Source of the DNA: Alkalibacterium subtropicum
Lineage (GTDB): Bacteria > Bacillota > Bacilli > Lactobacillales > Carnobacteriaceae_A
Length of the DNA stretch: 64,000 bases
Assembly (NCBI RefSeq): GCF_900112455.1
Contig: NZ_FOLT01000002.1
Coordinates: 1 to 64,000, forward strand
Reading direction: 5' to 3'
Part shown: in pieces, positions 50,715 through 59,772 of the stretch
Layout: each line of letters starts with the position of its first letter
Position numbering within the stretch: the first letter of the stretch is position 1
Translations under genes and position numbers: made by a program
Notes under the pieces: generated by a model
Told to the model about the DNA's origin: nothing
Databases searched by the model: none
Seen by the model: the letters and a program-made list of their open reading frames with translations, nothing else

Positions 50715-50958
50715 AGATGAATACTTTCAGCGATGAACAGGCGCAGTAGTTTATCTGATTTTTCAAGAGAGCGGATGGCTGGTGAAAATCCGTATGATCA
50801 GTTAAAACGAAATACACCTTGGAGCTTTTCTCTTTGGAGACGCACCCCGGCGTTATGGGGATGAGTGAAGTCAGTGTCTGCATTGACTTTGATCTGGGTG
50901 GTACCACGGCACTGTTCGTCCCGGCAGAAAGCATAGGCTTTTTGCGGGGCTTTTTTTA
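50715..50958 (+). promoter_or_regulatory. T-box riboswitch, tyrosine specifier, upstream of tyrS
   Basis: All T-box landmarks are present: Stem I with AGAGAGCGGATGGCTGGTG, the specifier loop GAAATACACC with a UAC tyrosine codon at 50813-50815 followed by TTGGAG, the T-box sequence GGGTGGTACCACGG (50896-50909), and a terminator stem from CCCGGCAGAAAGC to GCTTTTTGCGGGG with T7 (50920-50957). Uncharged tRNA-Tyr would stabilise the antiterminator and allow tyrS transcription. Confidence 0.95.
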
Positions 50959-50993
50959 TTGCATAAAATCATGAAAAGGGAGAATACTTGACT

Positions 50994-52259
50994 ATGAATA
51001 TACTAGACGAACTGGAATGGCGCGGCGCCATCAACCAGCAGACAGACGAAGAAGGTCTGCGGGAACTGACAAACGAAAAAGATATCGCCTTATACTGCGG
51101 GATCGATCCATCCGGAGACAGCATGCATGTGGGACACTTGATCCCTTTCATGATCCTGAAACGATTCCAGCTGGCCGGCCATAAACCAGTCATCCTGATC
51201 GGTGGCGGGACAGGATCGATCGGGGATCCCAGCGGACGTAATTCCGAACGTGTCCTCCAGACCATGGACCAGATCGAGATGAACGCTGAAAAACTGAGCG
51301 GTCAAATGCGCCAGCTGTTTGAGGCTGGTTCAGAACAATCCGGCATCAAACTCGTCAACAACTATGACTGGCTGAAAGAGCTCTCTTTCCTGGACTTTCT
51401 GCGTGACTTCGGTAAGGAGTTCAACATCAACACGATGCTGGCGAAAGACGTTGTCTCAAGCCGTTTAGATACTGGCATCTCCTTTACTGAATTCAGTTAT
51501 CAGATCATCCAGTCTGTGGACTTTTTGCATCTCTTCCAGAACGAGGATGTTCAGCTGCAGATCGGGGGTTCCGATCAGTGGGGCAACATCACCGCAGGTC
51601 TGGACCTGATTCGTAAAAAAGCAGGTCCTGATGCTAAAGCCTTTGGACTGACCATTCCCCTGCTGCTGAAAGCGGACGGCACGAAATTCGGCAAATCAGC
51701 AGACGGTGCAATCTGGCTGGATCCTGAAAAGACAACGCCTTACGAATTCTACCAGTTCTGGTTCAACCAGGATGACCGCGATGTCGTCAAATACTTGAAG
51801 TACTTCACGTTCCTTTCAAAAGAGGAAATCGAAGAGCTGGCTGAACAAGTGGAAACTGAACCGCACAAGCGTGCCGCTCAAAAAGCTTTAGCTGAAGAAA
51901 TGACACGCTTTGTCCATGGTCAGGAAGCACTGGATGAAGCCATCAAGATTTCTCAGGCCTTGTTCTCTGGCGAGATCCAGGAACTGACAGCGGACCAGAT
52001 CGCAGCCACCTTTAAAGATGTGCCATCATCAGAAGCTCCGGCCGGTGAGCATGGTCTGGTCGAGTTTCTCGTAGATGTAACGAAGATCGAACCCTCAAGA
52101 CGTCAGGCACGTGAAGACATCAAAAACGGCGCGATCCGTATCAAAGGCGTTCAAGTCAAAGACGTCGATTACATCGTGACAGAAGACGACAGTTTCGACG
52201 GCCGTTTTGTTATCGTACGCAAAGGTAAAAAGAAATACTTCCTGGTTCATCTGGTTTAA
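50994..52259 (+). CDS. tyrS: Tyrosine--tRNA ligase
   Basis: Class I TyrRS of the bacterial TyrS type: HIGH-like motif HVGHL near residue 45, GGSDQWGNITAGLDL, KMSKS equivalent KFGKS, and a C-terminal S4 domain (about 350-421). The ATG at 50994 gives the usual MNILDELEWRG; a TTG two codons upstream (50988) has better spacing to GGGAG and is possible. Expression is controlled by the T-box leader. Confidence 0.97.
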   Translation: MNILDELEWRGAINQQTDEEGLRELTNEKDIALYCGIDPSGDSMHVGHLIPFMILKRFQLAGHKPVILIGGGTGSIGDPSGRNSERVLQTMDQIEMNAEKLSGQMRQLFEAGSEQSGIKLVNNYDWLKELSFLDFLRDFGKEFNINTMLAKDVVSSRLDTGISFTEFSYQIIQSVDFLHLFQNEDVQLQIGGSDQWGNITAGLDLIRKKAGPDAKAFGLTIPLLLKADGTKFGKSADGAIWLDPEKTTPYEFYQFWFNQDDRDVVKYLKYFTFLSKEEIEELAEQVETEPHKRAAQKALAEEMTRFVHGQEALDEAIKISQALFSGEIQELTADQIAATFKDVPSSEAPAGEHGLVEFLVDVTKIEPSRRQAREDIKNGAIRIKGVQVKDVDYIVTEDDSFDGRFVIVRKGKKKYFLVHLV

Positions 52260-52275
52260 AAGAGTCACTATGATG

Positions 52276-52317
52276 AAGCTGCTGTATCTCTGTCGAGGTA
52301 CAGCAGCTTTTTTTATC
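52276..52317 (+). terminator. tyrS terminator
   Basis: AAGCTGCTGTA (52276-52286) pairs with TACAGCAGCTT (52299-52309), then T6. Confidence 0.92.
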
Positions 52318-52431
52318 AAGTAACAGGTCTTAGACGAGGAGATCTACAGGTGAGTGCATATCAGATGTCTTTTAACTAACAATGAGACAAATTCCGATCA
52401 GGTTAAGTCCATCCATTGTGTGTCATCTTTT

Positions 52432-52710
52432 GAATGAACCGAAGCAGGTGCTGATTCGGCTCATTCAGACTCCCAGCACTTTCATAAAAGCCGTACTACA
52501 GTCAGGTTCGGTCTATTCATAGTGCTCGACCTTTTCTATGAACCGAAGTTGCGACGATTCGGCTCATTCAGGCTCCCGGTACTTTTATATAAGCCGTACC
52601 TCGATCAGGTTCGGTCTATTCATAGTGCACGACCTTTTCTAGGGACCGAAGTTATGACTATTCGGCTCATTCAGGCTCCCGGCATCTTAGAATAAGCCGA
52701 ATAGTCACAA
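52432..52710. repeat. 52/104-bp tandem palindrome array (array D1)
   Basis: ACCGAAG recurs at 52438, 52542 and 52645 (104 and 103 bp apart). Each 104-bp block splits into two diverged 52-bp halves, by eye agreeing at about half the positions. The first half is a 35-bp palindrome GAATGAACCGAAG...ATTCGGCTCATTC; the second is a 31-bp palindrome ATAAGCCG...CGGTCTAT. This is the same geometry as the other arrays with a different sequence. It follows the tyrS terminator, and no gene is seen here. Confidence 0.85.
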
Positions 52711-52727
52711 AAAAACAAGGACCACTG

Positions 52728-52782
52728 TAATAGAAAAAGGATCCAGCCTTCAGATTAAGAAGGCTGGATCCTTTTTCTATTA
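52728..52782. terminator. 24-bp perfect hairpin between two arrays, bidirectional terminator-like
   Basis: Positions 52728-52751 and 52759-52782 are a perfect inverted repeat around a 7-nt loop (AGATTAA), with an AGAAAAAGG/CCTTTTTCT base. It lies about 420 nt beyond the tyrS terminator and about 415 nt from the convergent gene, so it serves no adjacent CDS and separates array D1 from array D2. Confidence 0.85.
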
Positions 52783-52802
52783 ACTTAAGCTATTTAATTG
52801 TA

Positions 52803-53140
52803 GAGTTAATAAAAGCCGGTTTCTCTTTTATTAACTCTTCTGCATTTGTTTTTCGGGTCAAGAGGAGAATTGGTTTCTTTTAGCAGCTGCTTAGACTTAG
52901 GATGCATGAGATCACAGAAAATCGGCCATCTTCGGGTAATTCTTTAGTCATTAATCATCGAGTTATAAGAAGATACCCTCTGTTTTCATAACTCCAGGTT
53001 TTTTTCGATTTGTGTTACTATAAAAGACCGTTCTTCTACTGACCCCTATTATAATTTTAACTGAGTTAATAGAAGTTTCCTCTTGTTCTAGTAACTCGCT
53101 GGCCATAATTACTTTAGTCTCTATAACTTTTATATCCTTC
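52803..53140. repeat. 52-bp periodic palindrome array (array D2)
   Basis: 35-bp palindromes start at 52803 (GAGTTAATAAAAG, 9 nt, exact complement), 52960 (GAGTTAT...ATAACTC) and 53063 (GAGTTAATAG...GTAACTC). The spacings of 157 and 103 bp are 3 and 2 units of about 52. Weaker members fill two of the gaps (GGGTCAAGAGGAG near 52853 and GTGTTACTATAAAAG at 53012). Arms again end in GAGT...ACTC. No gene is supported between 52260 and 53242. Confidence 0.85.
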
Positions 53141-53196
53141 TGTTAACTTCCTATCGGTGACTACATTAGTGATCAAAAGACGACCTGCAAAAAAAC

Positions 53197-53232
53197 CAAA
53201 AAAGTCCAATCACATTTAAACTGTGATTCGAC
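53197..53232 (-). terminator. terminator after the DUF1002 gene
   Basis: GTCCAATCACA (from 53204) pairs with TGTGATTCGAC (53222-53232) with one mismatch, then T6 on the minus strand. Confidence 0.75.
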
Positions 53233-53242
53233 CCTTTTAGTT

Positions 53243-54208
53243 CTAGTTAAAGAAGTTTCTGATCGCTTCCCATAACTGACTGAAGAAATTGCCGATCTGA
53301 TCGAATAGACCGCTGTCTTCAGCGTCTTGCCAGACATCACCGAACCGGTCTCTAATGTTATCTGACAGATTTTCAAGCTGTTCTCTGACCTGAGCGGAGT
53401 CGATGGCCCCGGTCTGCTGGTAGCGTTCAAAGAAAGCCAGCAGGCGGTCGATCTGCTCCTGACTGATCACGTTCTGCAGGTTATTGTTTTCCAGCGCTTC
53501 ATTGATGATGCGCTCAATATCCTCACGTGTGGCCAGCTCATTCTGCTGTTCGCGGAGTTCAGCCAGCTGCTGCTTGATCTCAACGATCGCTTGGTCAAAA
53601 CGGGAAGTATTGAATGCTTCATTCCCTTCATTTGCCTGAGCGATATCGTTGGTCGTTTCCAATTCTTCCTGAGCCACTTCCATGCGGTCCTGATCCAGCT
53701 CTTCACCGTTCACATCAAAAGCTTTATAGATACCGGTCAATGCACTTTCGCCAGTAACAGGTCGGATGCTGGCAACCATGATGGTCACGTCTTCTACACC
53801 TGCTGTGATGGCTGCATTGGCATACTGTTCTTCCGTTATTTCCGTGATATCTTGCGGTGTTTCGATCAGTACGCTGACGCCGTCGCCTTCATCTTCTCGC
53901 TGAACCAGAACGGAAGAAATCATGCTTGCCGTGTTTCCGGATCCGGTCCCCAGATAATTCTGCAGATCTTCACCCGTCACATCCACACTGGCAACATTTT
54001 CTCTGTTATCGATCCCCAATAAGTCCGCTGTTTCATCGATTTGTTCCTCATCCAGCCCGCCGCCGTAGACAAAGGTCGGCAGTCCCCAGGCTTCATCCAC
54101 GACACTGGTATCGATGCCTTCAGAAGCACTGACAGTTGAGATGGGAACCAGCGCCAAGACAGTCCATACGGCAATACAGCCCACTTTACTTTTTAGTTGT
54201 CTGATCAT
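53243..54208 (-). CDS. DUF1002 secreted protein (YpuA-like)
   Basis: A 321-residue protein with an N-terminal signal peptide (hydrophobic 10-27, cleavage near VSASEG), then a DUF1002 domain (about 35-200) with VYGGGLDEEQIDETADLLGI and the ITAGVEDVTIMVASIRPVTGESALTGIYKAF block. The C-terminal part (200-321) is helical, Gln/Glu-rich, and ends in an amphipathic aromatic helix (FFSQLWEAIRNFFN). Function is unknown. The ATG at 54208 has AAAGGAGA at 7 nt. It is a monocistronic unit facing the D1/D2 arrays. Confidence 0.85.
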   Translation of the reverse strand: MIRQLKSKVGCIAVWTVLALVPISTVSASEGIDTSVVDEAWGLPTFVYGGGLDEEQIDETADLLGIDNRENVASVDVTGEDLQNYLGTGSGNTASMISSVLVQREDEGDGVSVLIETPQDITEITEEQYANAAITAGVEDVTIMVASIRPVTGESALTGIYKAFDVNGEELDQDRMEVAQEELETTNDIAQANEGNEAFNTSRFDQAIVEIKQQLAELREQQNELATREDIERIINEALENNNLQNVISQEQIDRLLAFFERYQQTGAIDSAQVREQLENLSDNIRDRFGDVWQDAEDSGLFDQIGNFFSQLWEAIRNFFN

Positions 54209-54290
54209 TTTGTTCTCTCCTTTAGAAGTAACGCATTCTAGTAAATGCATGTATAGTATACCACCATCCTGCTTTTTTGACTATCGACAC

Positions 54291-54327
54291 AAAAAAGCAC
54301 TGACAGACGGGCTTCTGCCAGTGCTTT
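54291..54327 (-). terminator. terminator after the SDR gene at 54.3 kb
   Basis: AAAGCACTG and CAGTGCTTT form the stem base around TCTG/CAGA pairing, with T6 on the minus strand, just after the SDR stop. Confidence 0.85.
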
Positions 54328-54337
54328 CCGTGTAAAA

Positions 54338-55111
54338 TTATTTAGCTGCCATGCCTCCATCGATACGATACTGGGCGCCTGTGATGAAGTCTGAATCATC
54401 TGAAGCCAGGAAGAGGACAAGTTTGGCGATATCTTCCGATTCACCGTAACGCTGCATCGGAATATCTTTCTCCAGGCCTTCTTTTACTGCATCTGCATTC
54501 TCAGGATCAAAGCCTTTCTCCAGAGAACGCATCATACGGGTGTTCACTGGGGAAGGGTGCACTGAATTCACACGGATCCCTTCAGCTGCTGTTTCCAGAG
54601 CCACTGATTTCGTCAAGCCGATGACCGCGTGTTTACTTGCAACATAAGGAGACACACCGGGTGAACCAATAAAACCAGCCACGGATGACATGTTTATGAC
54701 ACTGCCTTTTTTATTTTTCAGCATGACAGGTAAAACATGTTTCATTCCCAGGAACACACCCCGGACATTGACAGCCAGTACTTTATCCAGATACTTGACG
54801 TCATGATCCACTATCGGCGCTACTTTTCCCTCTATTCCTGCATTGTTGAAAAACACATCGATCGTACCAAAGCTATCAACCGTTTCTTCCACATACTTTT
54901 TAACAGCCGCCTCATCAGACACGTCAGCCTGGATGCTTATCACTTCACCGAACTCACTCAGTTCATCTTTAGTTTTAGACAGATCCTCGTCATTAATATC
55001 GACAATTGATACTTTTGCCCCTTCCTGCAGGAACAGTTTAGCTGTTTCTTTACCGATGCCTGCCGCACCTCCTGTGATGATTGCTACTTTTCCTTCTAAT
55101 CGTTTTGACAT
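54338..55111 (-). CDS. Short-chain dehydrogenase/reductase
   Basis: Classical SDR of 257 residues: TGGAAGIGKE cofactor loop (13-22), NNAG, the catalytic Ser-Tyr-Lys set (NMSSVAGFIG...YVASKHAV) and a C-terminal YRIDGGMAAK. Asp at the end of beta-2 (VDIND) favours NAD(H). It resembles glucose/3-oxoacyl-type SDRs; the substrate is not known. AAAGGTGG lies 7 nt before ATG. The gene stands alone between terminators. Confidence 0.87.
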   Translation of the reverse strand: MSKRLEGKVAIITGGAAGIGKETAKLFLQEGAKVSIVDINDEDLSKTKDELSEFGEVISIQADVSDEAAVKKYVEETVDSFGTIDVFFNNAGIEGKVAPIVDHDVKYLDKVLAVNVRGVFLGMKHVLPVMLKNKKGSVINMSSVAGFIGSPGVSPYVASKHAVIGLTKSVALETAAEGIRVNSVHPSPVNTRMMRSLEKGFDPENADAVKEGLEKDIPMQRYGESEDIAKLVLFLASDDSDFITGAQYRIDGGMAAK

Positions 55112-55234
55112 GCTTAAACCACCTTTATCGATTTTTTAGTGAAAGACTGAAACATGCCCCTCCTTCCTTTAAATGTAATCAAGTTAATTGTAATCGCTTT
55201 CTTATTGAATTGCAAAGTTTTTGCAGCCCGGATA

Positions 55235-55270
55235 AGAAAAAGAAGTACAGCCATATGGCCATACTTCTTT
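55235..55270 (-). terminator. terminator after the NAD(P)-binding protein gene
   Basis: AAAGAAGTA and TACTTCTTT enclose an inner GGCCATATGGC stem; the minus strand continues TTTTTC. Confidence 0.8.
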
Positions 55271-55304
55271 CTGGTTTTATAGGTTGTAAAGATCCTCTGT
55301 ATGC

Positions 55305-55958
55305 TTACAGACCGTTCAGTGCATCATCGACAGCTTTATCGCCTGTGACAAGATCGAATGACTTATGATAGGTGTTTTCATTTTCAAGAGATGCCGCCAG
55401 CACTTTTGCCACGTCGATGCGTGGGATAGTGAATACGTCGCTGTCGAGAATGACATCATCGACCCGTACTTTCCCGATCGACTCTTTATTTTCCAGCATG
55501 CCCGGACGGACCACTGTATAATTCAGACTTGAATCCATCAGCCACATGTCAGCGAAATGTTTCGCCACATAATACGGCTTCAGTTCATCATTCCATCGGT
55601 CACGATTATCGGCTCCAAAGGCACTGACCATAACAAAGCGGTTGATACCCGCAGCTTTCGTTGCCTCGATGACTTTGACCGCACCATCCAGATCGATCAG
55701 TAATGTCTTGTCATATCCGGTGCTGCCGCCTGAACCTGCTGCAAAGACGACGGCATCAATATCAGCCATGCATTCTTTGATTTCATCTACGGAGTCTTCC
55801 AGATTACCTAACCTTGCTTCGACTCCCTGTTCTTTGAATTTTTCTACCTGTTCTTCTTTTCTGACAAAAGCGACGGGCGTATGTTTGCCTTCATTCTTCA
55901 ACTCATCCACTAAATGCTGGCCGATCTGTCCATTTGCGCCAACGATCAATACATTCAT
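55305..55958 (-). CDS. Atypical SDR, NAD(P)H-binding protein (YwnB/YhfK-like)
   Basis: The protein starts MNVLIVGANGQIGQHLVDEL, the GxxGxxG motif of the NAD(P)-binding atypical SDR-a5 group, and continues with VVFAAGSGGSTGYDKTLLIDLDGA and the YYVAKHFADMWL helix. The 217-residue length is that of the family. AAGGAG is 7 nt before ATG. Function is unknown; relatives are often stress-related. Confidence 0.85.
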   Translation of the reverse strand: MNVLIVGANGQIGQHLVDELKNEGKHTPVAFVRKEEQVEKFKEQGVEARLGNLEDSVDEIKECMADIDAVVFAAGSGGSTGYDKTLLIDLDGAVKVIEATKAAGINRFVMVSAFGADNRDRWNDELKPYYVAKHFADMWLMDSSLNYTVVRPGMLENKESIGKVRVDDVILDSDVFTIPRIDVAKVLAASLENENTYHKSFDLVTGDKAVDDALNGL

Positions 55959-56154
55959 GTTATCGCTCCTTCATTTTTGAACTCTAGTATAATCATAACA
56001 AAAAGAAGACAGGATGACCAAAAGAACGCCTTTATGCACTCCAGTATGACTTTTCACTCAAGTGATAGTTGAAACCCGACAAACACTCAGCCTATCAGTA
56101 AATCGGCTTTTATTATTAAATATGAAAGACATGAAACTCTACAAGTCAAGCAGT

Positions 56155-56194
56155 AAAAAGACGATCCGCTGAGACTGCGCTCAAGGGATCGTCT
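56155..56194 (-). terminator. terminator after the GPH transporter gene
   Basis: AGACGATCC (56159-56167) pairs with GGATCGTCT (56186-56194), T5 on the minus strand. Confidence 0.85.
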
Positions 56195-56210
56195 GCAAAT
56201 TTATTTAGAA

Positions 56211-57722
56211 TCAGTTTTCTTTATTCTTTAACACTTCTTGTCTTCTGGATTCGATTTCAGCCTGGATCTCTTCCATTTTTGCTTTATCCAGATCATAGAA
56301 CTTCATCGCAACGAGTGAAGCGATCCATGCAAACATCAGCGTTCCGACGAACAGGAACATGGTGACCCAGAGGATATCATCTGAATACGGTGTAGTAACA
56401 TCAGGGAAAATCTGATCAAAACCAATAAAGGCAAGAGTGACTCCGATAACAGTCTGACCGAATGAAGAGATCATTTTGTCAACAAACGAGAAGATGGTCC
56501 CCATGACCCCAGGAGCATAACGTCCTGTTCTGTATGTTTCATAGTCAGTTACGTCTGGTATCATCGGAATAACAAGTCCGCCGGATAATGTTCTTACACC
56601 GTTACCGATGACATATAAGCTTAAGAAGGCGATCGTCATGAATCCCATATTGCTCATTGAAATTTTTGATGGATCCCCCAGAACGATCAGCAGGAACATC
56701 CCGCCATATGTGATCATTGATAGCCAGGTCGCACCGATATACCCTTTTTTAGTTCCAAACTTACCAGCCATGCGCGTACCGAAAATGGCGATGATAATAT
56801 TCGGTATCAGTAATATCCCTGAAATCACACCAAACAAACCGTAATCCCCAATAATAATTCCGAAAAGCATGACCATAACGATCGAGTTGCTGGCGATCGT
56901 CTGCCCCAATTTGTCTGTTGAAGCAGCTACGATCAGCATTTGAAGCGGGCGATTCCCTTTGAGGATCTGCCACATATCTTTAAATGTGATTTTTACTGCT
57001 TTACCTGTACCGAAGAATTCCGAACGGTCTTTTTCCCATATACCGATTATAGCAAGCGTTGTCAGTATTCCAGAGATAGCAATAACAGTTAATGTAAATT
57101 CTGCAAATAACGCAGCACTGTTGAATGTACCATATTTTGGCACCAGGTAGTTAGCCAGATAAATACCTGCTCCCGCAAACAATAATGAGGTCATTGAGAT
57201 ATCAAAGGTAGAAAAGAGTGGACGCTGTTCAGGATCATTGGTCAGTACGGATTGTCCAGACTTAGTCACTGCCGTCTGAAAAGTGTATCCAATAATGTAG
57301 ACCACATATAACAAAATGAAATAGGGCAAGCGTAATGGATCAGGTACCAAATGGTTTGTGAAGAATAGCAGCAGTACCACAACAGTCATTGTTAAATAGC
57401 CAGCTAACATGAAAGGTCTGAACTTCCCATATTTTCCATCTGTCTTATCGATCCATAATCCAATGATCGGATCTGTGACCCCATCAAACATTCGACTTCC
57501 GGTAATGAGCGTTGAGACCAGCACTGTTCCAAGTCCCACAACCCCAGTGGCAAAGTAGGCAACGTTCATCATTAAGAACATGAAAATATTCGTCGCAGTA
57601 TTATTTGCGGCAAAGAACCCCATCTGCCAGACTTTTGCTCGTCTGTAGTTCTTTGGATTGGCAGATTTAGGCAGGACTTTGTCTACCGCTACAGCTTCAG
57701 TTGGTTTGTGCGTTGTTTGCAT
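56211..57722 (-). CDS. GPH-family sugar:cation symporter, probable hexuronate importer
   Basis: A 503-residue protein of the glycoside-pentoside-hexuronide:cation symporter family with about 12 membrane segments and the family motif GSRMFDGVTDPIIGLWIDKTDGKYGKFRPF after the second helix. The hydrophilic C-terminal tail has no EIIA domain. Its place beside the hexuronate genes, and an operator shared with kdgA, suggest that it imports glucuronate or a glucuronide. AAGGAG is 9 nt before ATG. It is transcribed as its own unit. Confidence 0.88.
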   Translation of the reverse strand: MQTTHKPTEAVAVDKVLPKSANPKNYRRAKVWQMGFFAANNTATNIFMFLMMNVAYFATGVVGLGTVLVSTLITGSRMFDGVTDPIIGLWIDKTDGKYGKFRPFMLAGYLTMTVVVLLLFFTNHLVPDPLRLPYFILLYVVYIIGYTFQTAVTKSGQSVLTNDPEQRPLFSTFDISMTSLLFAGAGIYLANYLVPKYGTFNSAALFAEFTLTVIAISGILTTLAIIGIWEKDRSEFFGTGKAVKITFKDMWQILKGNRPLQMLIVAASTDKLGQTIASNSIVMVMLFGIIIGDYGLFGVISGILLIPNIIIAIFGTRMAGKFGTKKGYIGATWLSMITYGGMFLLIVLGDPSKISMSNMGFMTIAFLSLYVIGNGVRTLSGGLVIPMIPDVTDYETYRTGRYAPGVMGTIFSFVDKMISSFGQTVIGVTLAFIGFDQIFPDVTTPYSDDILWVTMFLFVGTLMFAWIASLVAMKFYDLDKAKMEEIQAEIESRRQEVLKNKEN

Positions 57723-57798
57723 GATATAACACTCCTTTTTTTGTTTTAAAGCCAGTAAACATAAAATAATTTCTCCAACTTTTTAACCCATACATATA

Positions 57799-57808
57799 AA
57801 AGCGCTTT
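57799..57808. promoter_or_regulatory. candidate cre (CcpA) site before the transporter gene
   Basis: The palindrome AAAGCGCTTT inside ATAAAAGCGCTTTCTTA resembles the catabolite-responsive element core. It lies 76 nt before the transporter start, where CcpA repression would be expected. Confidence 0.45.
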
Positions 57809-57816
57809 CTTATACT

Positions 57817-57830
57817 GTATACTAGTATAT
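57817..57830. promoter_or_regulatory. operator GTATACTAGTATAT shared with kdgA
   Basis: A near-perfect palindrome centred on CTAG. The same 14-bp element, GTATACTAGCATAC, overlaps the kdgA promoter. GTATAC-type operators fit GntR-family hexuronate repressors (UxuR/KdgR class); no such regulator gene is in the window. Confidence 0.6.
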
Positions 57831-58102
57831 TAGCATATATAAAAAGGATAAGCTAGGATTTTATAAATCCTTTTCATGAAATATTTTACTCCAAAATTAA
57901 CCACTATTTAATTTAAAAAGTTAACTTAGTCGTTGATGCAAAAACTTTCATGCCTAACCTGTTGTTTTTGTGACTAAATTGTGACTAATTAGTATATCAG
58001 TAGCAATCACCCTTGTTGTATAAGGGGTCAACTCTGTTAAGCTCTTTAGAAATAGACAGCTCCATTTTTGAAATACAATCCGACATAAAAAACTGATATA
58101 TT

Positions 58103-58143
58103 AGAAAAAAGCCAGCACTGGGTCAACAGTACTGGCTTTTTTT
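58103..58143. terminator. kdgK terminator
   Basis: GCCAGCACTG (58111-58120), 6-nt loop, CAGTACTGGC (58127-58136), with A6 and T7 flanks. Between it and the transporter operator (57840-58100) I see only A/T-rich sequence and no gene. Confidence 0.9.
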
Positions 58144-58148
58144 AATCT

Positions 58149-59093
58149 TTAACTATAATTGGCGATGTAACTTTCAAGTCGACTTCTAGTCGGCAAGCCT
58201 TCATTGTCTCCGGAATGCTGGACTTGCAGCGATCCGATCGCATTAGCATAGATGGCCGCGTCTGTCCATGACCGGCCATTCAAGTAGGCATGAATGACGC
58301 CTACAGCAAAGCCGTCTCCGGCTCCGACTGTGTCGACGACTTTATCTACTTTGAATCCTTTAACGTTGACGGTTTCCTTGCCTTTTTCTGTCACATAGGC
58401 GCCGTGTGCCCCACTTTTTGTGATGACGACCTGAGCTCCCTGATCAAGGTAAAACTGAGCGATCTCCTCGACATCGTCCGACCCCATGAGGAGCTTGCCT
58501 TCTGCAATGCCTGGAAGCACGACATCCGCATAACTGGCCAGTTCATTGAGAACTGAAATCATCGTTTTTTCCGATTCCCATATCGATGGACGGATGTTGG
58601 GATCAAAAGTAATAAACGTCCCGGCTTCTTTAGCTTTTTTCATTAGATAGAATATGGCTTCCCTTACAGAAAAACTCACTGCAGGCGGGATTCCGGTAAT
58701 ATGCAGGAGTTCGATCGATTCGACATCCAGATTTTTGATTTCTTCAACTGATAATGTCGTAAATGCACTGTAGCGACGGTAATAAGCGGTGACTGGATCC
58801 CCATCACTCACTTTGTTTTTCAGCATGAGCCCTGTTTCATGGTTATCCGAAAACAGCACGCTGCTTGTGTCCATACCTTCATTATTCAAATAATCCACTA
58901 TATGTTCTCCGATAGGATCTACGCCTAACTTGGTCACATACTTCACCTTGTGATCGAGACGTGACAGCCCTATCCCTACATTAAGTTCAGCACCTGCAAC
59001 AGATCGGGTAAAGCGTGAAACATCTTTGACCGCTCCGTATTCCTGTGCTCTGAACAAACCCATTGGTTCTCCAATTAATACAACGCTAGCCAT
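58149..59093 (-). CDS. kdgK: 2-keto-3-deoxygluconate kinase
   Basis: PfkB-family sugar kinase of 314 residues with FDPNIRPSIW and the C-terminal DTVGAGDGFAVG anion-hole/catalytic motif. Next to kdgA and uxuA it should phosphorylate KDG to KDPG. The ATG at 59093 has AGGA at 8 nt; the ATG three codons upstream has no ribosome site. It starts 10 nt after kdgA ends, so the two form an operon. Confidence 0.92.
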   Translation of the reverse strand: MASVVLIGEPMGLFRAQEYGAVKDVSRFTRSVAGAELNVGIGLSRLDHKVKYVTKLGVDPIGEHIVDYLNNEGMDTSSVLFSDNHETGLMLKNKVSDGDPVTAYYRRYSAFTTLSVEEIKNLDVESIELLHITGIPPAVSFSVREAIFYLMKKAKEAGTFITFDPNIRPSIWESEKTMISVLNELASYADVVLPGIAEGKLLMGSDDVEEIAQFYLDQGAQVVITKSGAHGAYVTEKGKETVNVKGFKVDKVVDTVGAGDGFAVGVIHAYLNGRSWTDAAIYANAIGSLQVQHSGDNEGLPTRSRLESYIANYS

Positions 59094-59103
59094 TTCGCAC
59101 ATC

Positions 59104-59745
59104 CTATTTTAAGTTATTGTATTTATCTACAAATGCCTTGGCATTTTCTGTTGCTTTGCTGTAATCGTCGCCTTCCAGTCCTTTAGTCAGTGCACTGCCG
59201 ATACCGACTGCCCATGCACCGTTTGCCATCCACTGATTCATATTATCCAGACTCACACCGCCTGAAGGCATCATTTCCACGTGCGGAATAGGACCATGTA
59301 CATTCTTGATGAAAGCAGGGCCTAAAATACCGCCCGGGAAGACTTTGACGACTTCGACACCTGTAGCCATAGCGCTCGCTACTTCTGTCACAGTACCGCA
59401 TCCTGGCAGGTATGGAACAGCATACGTGTTACATACTGTTGAGATCTCAGGTACAAAGTTCGGGCTGACGATGAATTCCGCTCCGGCTACGATCGCCAGA
59501 CGAGCAGTGATGGCATCCATGACTGTCCCCGCACCGACCACCATGTCTGTATCGGCATATTTTTTAGCCAGTGTTTTGATCGATTCATCCGCTTGAGGGG
59601 TCGTAAAAGTCACTTCAATGTTCTTGATCCCGCCATCATAGACTGCTTCTGAGATTTTTGTTGCATCTTCAGCTGATTTACCGCGAATGACCGCGAATAA
59701 GTAGTTTTCTTTTAATTGAGATAAAATCCCATGTTTTTTAGTCAT
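59104..59745 (-). CDS. kdgA: 2-dehydro-3-deoxyphosphogluconate (KDPG) aldolase
   Basis: The class I KDPG/KHG aldolase splits KDPG into pyruvate and glyceraldehyde-3-phosphate. The catalytic Glu (NIEVTFTTPQA), VGAGTV, the Schiff-base Lys in VVKVFPGG and PSGGVSLDNM are present in 213 residues. The ATG at 59745 has AGGAGG at 6 nt; longer readings would run into the operator. It is the first gene of the kdgA-kdgK unit. Confidence 0.95.
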   Translation of the reverse strand: MTKKHGILSQLKENYLFAVIRGKSAEDATKISEAVYDGGIKNIEVTFTTPQADESIKTLAKKYADTDMVVGAGTVMDAITARLAIVAGAEFIVSPNFVPEISTVCNTYAVPYLPGCGTVTEVASAMATGVEVVKVFPGGILGPAFIKNVHGPIPHVEMMPSGGVSLDNMNQWMANGAWAVGIGSALTKGLEGDDYSKATENAKAFVDKYNNLK

Positions 59746-59772
59746 AATATTCCTCCTGTTTTCCATACTCTT

